From Bacteroidota bacterium (GTDB lineage Bacteria > Bacteroidota > Bacteroidia > Chitinophagales > LD1), in NCBI GenBank assembly GCA_018267355.1, contig JAFDYP010000379.1, forward strand, positions 1-14,251: a stretch of 14,251 nt of DNA, read 5' to 3'. A program made the position numbers and the translations under genes. Of this stretch, positions 6,366 to 11,957 are shown one piece after another. The notes below the pieces were generated by a model, which saw nothing but the letters and a program-made list of their open reading frames with translations, did no database searches and was not told the DNA's origin. The number at the start of each line of letters is the position of its first letter. The stretch's first letter is position 1.

Positions 6366-7073
6366 ATGAGAAAGTACTACGTCCTTCTGTTTATGGGCAT
6401 CGCCCTCTTTCTGGCCTCCTGCCGCAAAGACCCAGCTACGCTCAGCCTGACCGTGCAGCCTAAATGGGGATCGGATAACCTGCAGCTCAACACGACCTAT
6501 TCATCTACAGGTGGCTACATGAATTTTTCCAGCTTTGGCATGTATCTGTCTCACATCAAGCTGGTGAAAGCAGATAACAGTGAAGTAGAAGTAGACTCTA
6601 TGGCTCTCATAAACTATGCAAATAATGCCATCAAGATCGACCTGAAAGCAGTAGAGGGCAGTTATAAGGGCATCAAGTTTGGGGTAGGGCTGGACTCTGC
6701 ACAGAATGCCATCAGCCCGGCACAGGTAGATGACCAGTCTGCCTATAAACCTGACGTATTGTACTGGGCGCAGGGACTGGACCATCTGTTTATAGCCATG
6801 GAGGGGCACTCCGGCAGCACCAGCAGCCTGGGCAACATCTTTTTTTATCACATAGGTACAAATACCATGTACCGTACTACCGAGGTAGACCAGCCCTTCA
6901 CCGTAGCAGCCGGCAGCAGTACCAGTCTGACACTGGATGCTGATATATCAAAGGTCTTTAGCGGTGCTAATGGTGTAAATGTGCTCACGCAACCCGGTAC
7001 GCATAGCACAGACTCGGTAGCTATAGCGGTAAAAGTAGCAGACAATTTTACTCAGATATTTACCCTCCAGTAA
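6366..7073 (+). CDS. MbnP-like lipoprotein (putative copper-binding)
   Basis: A 235-aa MbnP-family lipoprotein. Residues 1-19 are a lipoprotein signal peptide (KYYVLLFMGIALFLASC, lipobox LASC, Cys19 lipidated). The mature part fits the family: FSSFGMYLSHIKLVKADNS, a central SYKGIKFGVGLDSAQN motif, VLYWAQGLDHLFIAMEGHS, and FFYHIGTN. In methanotroph MbnP, a Trp is oxidised to kynurenine by the partner MbnH and supports copper binding. Two Trp are present here, Trp34 and Trp134; Trp134 in LYWAQG is in the family-conserved segment and is the likelier site. His63, His140, His148 and His162 are possible ligands. The start at 6366 is chosen because it gives an intact lipoprotein signal; the frame is open upstream to 6003 but that part overlaps an opposite gene. 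The stop is 1 nt before the next start, so this is a two-gene operon. Confidence 0.88.
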   Translation: MRKYYVLLFMGIALFLASCRKDPATLSLTVQPKWGSDNLQLNTTYSSTGGYMNFSSFGMYLSHIKLVKADNSEVEVDSMALINYANNAIKIDLKAVEGSYKGIKFGVGLDSAQNAISPAQVDDQSAYKPDVLYWAQGLDHLFIAMEGHSGSTSSLGNIFFYHIGTNTMYRTTEVDQPFTVAAGSSTSLTLDADISKVFSGANGVNVLTQPGTHSTDSVAIAVKVADNFTQIFTLQ

Positions 7074-7074
7074 G

Positions 7075-8223
7075 ATGCGGCAATCATCCAGACTTTATGC
7101 TATCGTGCTATGCGCACTGACCATAGTGCTGCTGGCACAGTGCAAGCACGATCCACCTATCACGCCGGGTAGCAATGGGACCACTGATACACTATATACC
7201 AGTACACCATATACATTCTCGCAGACCATTGGTGGTATCTACTCCTATAGAAAGGTGAAAGTCCCATCTGATAACCCTGAGACCTATGAAGGCATCAGGC
7301 TGGGACGTATGCTGTTTTATGATTCTACCCTGTCCATCAATAGACAAGTATCCTGTGGCAGCTGCCACAAACAGGAGTACTCATTTGGTGATAATCAAAG
7401 GCTGAGCCAGAATGTACACGGCCCTACCAAGCGCAATGCCTCTACACTGGTCAATCTGGGCATCAATTCTATTTTCTTTTGGGACGGCAGGCAGGCTACG
7501 ATAGAGACTGCAGTGGATGATGCGCTGACACATGAGCAGAGCCCTGATATGTCAGCGCTTTTCGCATATCTGGATACGACCCCGGTATACAAGTACTTAT
7601 TCGGCAAAGCTTTTGGAAAACCAGTGGATAATGCCCCGCTGGTGACCGAGGATAAAATAGTAAAAGCTATTGCCCAATTCATACGTACCCTGCGGGCAGA
7701 AGACTCAAGGTATGACAAATACAACAGGGGGGAGGCCAGCGCGCTGAACGCCGGTGAGCTGAATGGAATGAATATCTTCTTTGATCAGCAGAAGGGTGAC
7801 TGTGTGCACTGCCATATGGATGCGCCTTATATGACATTGGCCAATGTCAATGTGCCGATGCGCAATAATGCATTGGATACAGTGGCTAATGTTTCTCAGT
7901 TTGCAGATATAGGCTATGGCCAGGTGACAGGTGATATCAGTGACTACGGCAAGTTTAAAATACCGGCACTGCGCAATGTGGAGGTCTCGGCACCATATAT
8001 GCATGATGGTAGGTTCACCACACTCGAGCAGGTAGTAGATCATTATGGCAGCTATGACAGCCTGAGGAAATCACCTACAGTAGACCCGCTGATGGAGCGG
8101 CTAGTCTATCCTAATATACCAGACCTGACAGCTCAGCAGAAATCAGACCTGGTAGCATTCCTCAAGACTTTGACAGATACAGCTTTCCTGCACAATCCGG
8201 ATTTTTCCAATCCGTTTCATTAG
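7075..8223 (+). CDS. MbnH/MauG-like di-haem cytochrome c peroxidase lipoprotein
   Basis: A 382-aa periplasmic lipoprotein (signal MRQSSRLYAIVLCALTIVLL, lipobox LAQC, Cys23) of the bacterial di-haem cytochrome c peroxidase/MauG family. Two c-type haem motifs are present: CGSCH (94-98) and CVHCH (243-247). Other family marks are FYDSTLSINRQVSC, the FFWDGRQATIETAV segment, IPALRNVEVSAPYMHDGRF and EQVVDHYGSYD. By recollected alignment with the Pseudomonas enzyme, the residue equal to its Met275 haem ligand is Tyr324 (VVDHYG against AVAVMG). A Tyr ligand is the MauG/MbnH trait, so the protein more likely oxidises a protein partner than acts as an ordinary peroxidase. The adjacent MbnP gene, one nt away, is the obvious partner. 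The gene ends 7 nt from the convergent VIT-family gene, with no terminator between them. Confidence 0.9.
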   Translation: MRQSSRLYAIVLCALTIVLLAQCKHDPPITPGSNGTTDTLYTSTPYTFSQTIGGIYSYRKVKVPSDNPETYEGIRLGRMLFYDSTLSINRQVSCGSCHKQEYSFGDNQRLSQNVHGPTKRNASTLVNLGINSIFFWDGRQATIETAVDDALTHEQSPDMSALFAYLDTTPVYKYLFGKAFGKPVDNAPLVTEDKIVKAIAQFIRTLRAEDSRYDKYNRGEASALNAGELNGMNIFFDQQKGDCVHCHMDAPYMTLANVNVPMRNNALDTVANVSQFADIGYGQVTGDISDYGKFKIPALRNVEVSAPYMHDGRFTTLEQVVDHYGSYDSLRKSPTVDPLMERLVYPNIPDLTAQQKSDLVAFLKTLTDTAFLHNPDFSNPFH

Positions 8224-8230
8224 AAGTAGT

Positions 8231-8920
8231 TTATGCTTTCTGAAAGAGGGAGGCGATACCGAAGGCGGCACCTGCGGCCAGGGCACCGATGACCATTGTA
8301 TTGAGCGCACCTTTGAAAGGAGGCTGGCCCGTGACGCGGCTCTTGATATAGCCAAAAACGAGTAATGCGGCCAGTGTCACGATCACGGATACGATCAGCG
8401 CCATATGTACATCTGACATGATCAGGTAGGGGAGCAGCGGTATGAGCCCGCCGGCTATGTATGACGCTCCGATAGTCAGGGCGCTATTGCGGGCACGGTT
8501 GGCACTCGGCTGCTCCAATCCCAGCTCATAGCGCATCATAAAGTCCACGTATTTCCTCTTATCCTTAGATAGCTCATCTACTATACGGTCCTGCACATCC
8601 TCTGCTATACCATAGTGCGCAAAGATCTCTTTGACCTCCGCGCGCTCCTTCTCGGGGAATGCATCTACCTCATAATACTCACGTGCTTCCTCTGATTTAT
8701 AGTGCTCCAGCTCAGTACGGCCGGACAGGTAGCCACCCAGGCCCATGGCTATACTGCCTGCTGCTATCTCTGCTATGCCTGCGGTGACGATGATATGCGT
8801 AGAGTCTACCGCGCCACTCAGGCCCGCAGCCAGCGCAAAGGGCACCGTAAGGCCATCGGCCATGCCTATCACTATATCACGGACCAGGTCGGAGCTCTCA
8901 AAGTGTTTTTCCTCATGCAT
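8231..8920 (-). CDS. VIT1/CCC1-family iron/manganese transporter
   Basis: A 229-aa membrane protein of the VIT/CCC1 family, proton-coupled Fe2+/Mn2+ (or other divalent metal) exporters. Five hydrophobic segments are visible. TM1 holds DIVIGMADGLTVPFALAAGL, with the conserved Asp22. TM2 holds AEIAAGSIAMGLGGYLSGR, with Met59. A cytoplasmic charged domain follows (about 68-140): EEAREYYEVDAFPEKERAEV and MMRYELGLE, the Met/Glu cluster corresponding to the metal-binding helices of plant VIT1. TM3-5 follow at 145-168, 172-194 and 203-226. ATG 8920-8918 gives MHEEKHF, a family-like N-terminus; an upstream TTG (8929-8927) would add three residues and is less likely. TATCATTG at 8952-8945 is a one-mismatch -7 candidate. 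The regulatory palindrome at 8966-8977 lies upstream and may also affect this gene. Confidence 0.92.
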   Translation of the reverse strand: MHEEKHFESSDLVRDIVIGMADGLTVPFALAAGLSGAVDSTHIIVTAGIAEIAAGSIAMGLGGYLSGRTELEHYKSEEAREYYEVDAFPEKERAEVKEIFAHYGIAEDVQDRIVDELSKDKRKYVDFMMRYELGLEQPSANRARNSALTIGASYIAGGLIPLLPYLIMSDVHMALIVSVIVTLAALLVFGYIKSRVTGQPPFKGALNTMVIGALAAGAAFGIASLFQKA

Positions 8921-8965
8921 GCGGTGCAAATTAGGATTTAATCACAATGATAGGAAACCCGGTGC

Positions 8966-8977
8966 TGACAAAAGTCA
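8966..8977. promoter_or_regulatory. Crp/Fnr-type palindrome TGACAAAAGTCA upstream of DUF2892-ccoI
   Basis: TGAC-AAAA-GTCA has the TGA-N6-TCA layout of Crp/Fnr-family sites (compare FNR TTGAT-N4-ATCAA). It begins exactly 85 nt before the ATG at 9051 and 57 nt before a -7-like CACCTTTG at 9023-9030. The same layout recurs upstream of ccoS. The divergent VIT gene could also be controlled, since the site lies 13 bp from its -7 candidate. Confidence 0.6.
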
Positions 8978-9022
8978 TATGGACCTCTAATGGCGCTCAC
9001 ACATTTGCTCTCCGCCAGTCGC

Positions 9023-9030
9023 CACCTTTG
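9023..9030 (+). promoter_or_regulatory. Candidate -7 promoter element for DUF2892-ccoI
   Basis: CACCTTTG matches TAnnTTTG except for C at the first position and ends 20 nt before ATG 9051. There is no TTTG at the normal -33 spacing (a TTTG at 9004-9007 is only 15 nt away), which would fit an activator-dependent promoter. Confidence 0.5.
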
Positions 9031-9050
9031 TGTCACTAAAACTAAAAGTC

Positions 9051-9251
9051 ATGAAAAAGAACATTGGCGCATTTGATGGAGTATTTCGTATGATCCTCGG
9101 ATTTCTATTCCTCGCCTATGGCATCCTCGCAGGTCCATGGTGGATCGCTCTTTTCTCTCTGATACCATTTGTCACAGCGGCGCTCTTCTACTGCCCGCTG
9201 TATGATCTGGTAGGTGTGAGCACCTGTGACGAAAGCGAGGTACAGCAATAG
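9051..9251 (+). CDS. DUF2892/YgaP-like inner-membrane protein, 66 aa
   Basis: A 66-aa protein with two membrane helices, MKKNIGAFDGVFRMILGF through CPLYDLVGVSTCDE. The pattern GAFDGVFRMILGFLFLAYG, then WWIALFSLIPFVTAALFYCPLY, with a final GVSTC, is that of the DUF2892 family (the membrane part of the YgaP rhodanese). Cys48 and Cys59 are the conserved-type cysteines of this family. The biological role is unknown. It is the first gene of an operon with ccoI, 2 nt before it, so it may assist metal delivery or the redox state in cbb3 maturation. ATG 9051 is preferred: the frame is open to GTG 9030, but this would overlap the -7 candidate. Confidence 0.85.
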   Translation: MKKNIGAFDGVFRMILGFLFLAYGILAGPWWIALFSLIPFVTAALFYCPLYDLVGVSTCDESEVQQ

Positions 9252-9253
9252 TC

Positions 9254-11674
9254 ATGTCTACAGCTACCTACAGCCTGGCTGGTAGTCAGGCTGTCTGCTA
9301 TCACTGCGGGGAGCCGTGTGAGGCTGATAGTCTCGTCTATGACGACAAGCCATTCTGCTGTGCCGGGTGCAAGACAGTCTATGAGCTGCTCGCGGGCAAT
9401 GATCTGAGCTGCTACTATGACCTGAATGCCAAACCCGGTACCGCCCAAAAGGCAGGCCGCAGCCGCGTGAGATATGACTGGCTGGATGATCCGCAGGCCG
9501 CCTCAAAGCTCATCCAATACACGGATGATGAGATCGCTATAGCCAGCTTCAAGATCCCCACTATCCACTGCAGCTCTTGTATATACCTGCTGGAGAATGT
9601 GTACAGGCTACAGCCTGGCATAGTCCGGTCTCAGGTAGACTTTGTGCACAAGACGCTGCGCCTGACCTTTCGCAAGAAAGATATATCCTTGCGCCAGGCC
9701 GTAGAGCTGATAGCTAGCCTGGGGTATGAGCCGCAGCTCACGCTGAATGACCTGGAGGCTAAGACCACGTCATCATCCAATCGCTCTTATTACCTCAAAA
9801 TCGGGGTAGCATTTTTTGCCTTTGGCAATATCATGCTGCTCAGTTTCCCGGAATACCTCGGCATCGACGCACTGAGCGAGACCCCGCTGCGCCGTTTCTT
9901 TGGCTACCTCAATTTCCTCTTGTCGCTGCCGGTCATACTCTACAGTGCCCGGGAGTTCTTTCAGTCAGCGTATGGCGCCCTGCGCCAGCGCTCTACTAAT
10001 ATGGATATACCCATAGCGCTGGGTATGATCGTTATGTTTCTGCGCAGTAGCTATGATATTTTTATGCTGCAGGGTGCGGGCTACATGGACACGCTGGCCA
10101 GCCTCACCCTGCTGATGCTGATAGGCAGGCTCTTTCAGAATAAAACCTATGCTACCCTCGCCTTTGACCGGGATTATAAATCCTACTTCCCGGTAGCGGT
10201 CACCGTATCCCGTGATGGGCATGAGGCCAGCATACCGCTCTCGGGCCTGACCATAGGAGATGAGATCATAGTACGCAATGAGGAGCTGATACCTGCAGAC
10301 TCTATCCTCCTGGCGGGTGAGGCCATGATAGATTATAGCTTTGTGACCGGAGAGTCCATACCTGTGCCCAAGAAGGCCGGGGATATGATCTATGCCGGCG
10401 GCAAGCAAACCGGCAGCACCATCTCTATGACCGTGGTGAAAGACGTTTCGCATTCCTACCTGACCCAGCTGTGGAATGATGATGCCTTTAAGGGCGCAGC
10501 AGAGCCCGGTACCATATCACTGGCCAACCAGGTGAGCAGGTACTTCACGCCGGCGGTTTTGCTCATAGCCATAGTAGCCGGAGCGTACTGGGCGCGCACT
10601 GATATGCACCGGGCCATGAATGCATTTACTGCCGTGCTGATCATCACCTGTCCATGTGCACTGGCGCTATCGGCTCCTTTTACACTGGGCAATGCCATAC
10701 GCATCCTGGCAAAGTATGGCATCTACCTCAAGAACACTGCGGTGATAGAAAAGATCACGACCATACGCTCCATCATATTTGATAAAACGGGGACACTGAC
10801 AGACAAAAATGGCCGGCATATCAGCTATGCCGGAGATACGCTCTCTTTTGAAGAGCAGATATATGTCGCTTCCCTCACATATCACTCCTCGCATCCACTC
10901 AGCCGTAAGGTCTACCAATACCTGTCTGAAGTGCCGACTATGCTGGTTTCTGATTTTCGCGAGGTGCAGGGCCAGGGGATAGAGGGACTGGTGGAGCAGC
11001 ATAGGGTACGGGTTGGTTCGGCAGCCTTTGCCGGCGGTCCGCCAGCAGATACTGATCATCCTCAGGCATCTGCAGTACATATATCTATAGACGGTATCTA
11101 CCGGGGGCGATATGACATCCGCAATGAATACCGCACCGGGCTGAACGGCCTGATACAGACGTTGCGTTCCCATTTTGATCTCTATGTGCTCTCCGGAGAT
11201 AATGATCGGGAGAAAGAAAACCTGCGGCAGATCATCCCTGCAGATCACCTGATGTTTGACCAGCAGCCTGCAGACAAGCTCTGCTTTATCAAACAGCTGC
11301 AGGAGAAACATACCGGCAAGGTAATGATGATAGGAGACGGACTGAATGATGCCGGTGCCCTGCGCCAGAGCGATGTGGGCCTGGTGGTGTCTGACGATAC
11401 CAATAATTTCTCCCCTGCCTGCGATGCGATCATAGATGCCAGGAGATTTGAAGGCATAGACCATCTGATCAGTTATTCTGGAGATGCCATGCGCATCATC
11501 AAGGTCAGCTATGGCATATCGCTTCTATATAATATAGCAGGTATGTACCTGGCGGTGCAGGGCGATATGAGTCCGCTGGTAGCGGCGGTCCTGATGCCGA
11601 TCAGCAGTATTACTATTATCAGTTTTTCCACCTTTTTATCATGGACAGCAGCACGGAGAAGGCATTTGATTTAG
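9254..11674 (+). CDS. ccoI: CcoI (FixI) copper-transporting P1B-type ATPase
   Basis: An 806-aa heavy-metal P-type ATPase of the CcoI/FixI group, which exports Cu+ across the inner membrane for assembly of the CuB centre of cbb3 oxidase. The cysteine-rich N-terminus has CYHCGEPC (15-22) and FCCAGC (34-39), typical of CcoI-type proteins. An HMA-like domain has HCSSC (105-109). Eight membrane helices are expected, the first pair near 180-235. P-type motifs are all intact: TGES (365-368), the ion-binding CPC in TCPCALALSAP (466-468), phosphorylated Asp510 in DKTGTLT, the HP of SSHPLS (547-548) and GDGLND (694-699). The last helices carry YN (759-760) and MSP (772-774). Start ATG 9254 is 2 nt after the DUF2892 stop. 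The next genes ccoS-ccoNO-ccoQ complete the oxidase locus, which supports CcoI over a generic CopA. Confidence 0.95.
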   Translation: MSTATYSLAGSQAVCYHCGEPCEADSLVYDDKPFCCAGCKTVYELLAGNDLSCYYDLNAKPGTAQKAGRSRVRYDWLDDPQAASKLIQYTDDEIAIASFKIPTIHCSSCIYLLENVYRLQPGIVRSQVDFVHKTLRLTFRKKDISLRQAVELIASLGYEPQLTLNDLEAKTTSSSNRSYYLKIGVAFFAFGNIMLLSFPEYLGIDALSETPLRRFFGYLNFLLSLPVILYSAREFFQSAYGALRQRSTNMDIPIALGMIVMFLRSSYDIFMLQGAGYMDTLASLTLLMLIGRLFQNKTYATLAFDRDYKSYFPVAVTVSRDGHEASIPLSGLTIGDEIIVRNEELIPADSILLAGEAMIDYSFVTGESIPVPKKAGDMIYAGGKQTGSTISMTVVKDVSHSYLTQLWNDDAFKGAAEPGTISLANQVSRYFTPAVLLIAIVAGAYWARTDMHRAMNAFTAVLIITCPCALALSAPFTLGNAIRILAKYGIYLKNTAVIEKITTIRSIIFDKTGTLTDKNGRHISYAGDTLSFEEQIYVASLTYHSSHPLSRKVYQYLSEVPTMLVSDFREVQGQGIEGLVEQHRVRVGSAAFAGGPPADTDHPQASAVHISIDGIYRGRYDIRNEYRTGLNGLIQTLRSHFDLYVLSGDNDREKENLRQIIPADHLMFDQQPADKLCFIKQLQEKHTGKVMMIGDGLNDAGALRQSDVGLVVSDDTNNFSPACDAIIDARRFEGIDHLISYSGDAMRIIKVSYGISLLYNIAGMYLAVQGDMSPLVAAVLMPISSITIISFSTFLSWTAARRRHLI

Positions 11675-11692
11675 CAGTTTGCGTCAAAATCA

Positions 11693-11704
11693 TGACAAAC
11701 GTCA
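11693..11704. promoter_or_regulatory. Crp/Fnr-type palindrome TGACAAACGTCA upstream of ccoS
   Basis: TGAC-AAAC-GTCA has the same TGA-N6-TCA layout as the site at 8966-8977, starts exactly 85 nt before the ccoS ATG and 57 nt before TACATTTG at 11750. It is 18 nt past the ccoI stop codon, in the only real gap (103 bp) between ccoI and ccoS. An upstream GTCA at 11683-11686 gives a second, overlapping inverted repeat (GTCA-N6-TGAC). Confidence 0.6.
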
Positions 11705-11749
11705 GGCTTATCGTTGCCTACGGTCATAAATCTGCCTTCGGCCACCCTC

Positions 11750-11757
11750 TACATTTG
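11750..11757 (+). promoter_or_regulatory. -7 promoter element of the ccoS-ccoNO-ccoQ operon
   Basis: TACATTTG is an exact match to the Bacteroidota TAnnTTTG -7 consensus, ending 20 nt before the ccoS ATG. No TTTG is present at the expected -33 position, consistent with activation from the upstream palindrome. Confidence 0.65.
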
Positions 11758-11777
11758 CTACCGCTAATCACCCAAAA

Positions 11778-11957
11778 ATGAGCGTACTCTTTGTATTAAT
11801 ATCCGCCTGCCTGCTGATGGCACTGCTCTTCCTCCTCGCCTTCATATGGAGCGTGAAGCAAGGCCAGTATGACGACGACTATACACCTGCAGTGCGCATA
11901 CTTTTTGACGACACGACCAGATCAGATTCATCCAATAAAACAAATCCAGAAAAATGA
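11778..11957 (+). CDS. ccoS: cbb3-type oxidase assembly protein CcoS
   Basis: A 59-aa single-pass inner-membrane protein. Helix residues are about 3-24 (VLFVLISACLLMALLFLLAF), followed by the family-typical IWSVKQGQYDDDYTPAVRIL. CcoS is required for cofactor incorporation in the cbb3 oxidase; in Rhodobacter loss gives an inactive enzyme. After the conserved core the tail (FDDTTRSDSSNKTNPEK) is polar and variable. The stop codon overlaps the start of the next gene in ATGA (11954-11957), so translation of the two is coupled. It follows a -7 element by 20 nt and no ribosome-binding motif is evident, as usual in this phylum. Confidence 0.93.
   Translation: MSVLFVLISACLLMALLFLLAFIWSVKQGQYDDDYTPAVRILFDDTTRSDSSNKTNPEK

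Noticed and set aside
8921..8929. TTG start at 8929 for the VIT-family protein
   Set aside because: It adds only MHR; ATG at 8920 gives the family-like MHEEKHF N-terminus.
9030..9050. GTG start at 9030 for the DUF2892 protein
   Set aside because: The extra seven residues are not family-like and the GTG overlaps the -7 element; ATG 9051 gives the usual MKKNIG start.
10667..11464. Minus-strand open frame of 265 aa inside ccoI
   Set aside because: It is a shadow of the ATPase frame, with no recognisable domain; all P-type motifs lie on the plus strand.
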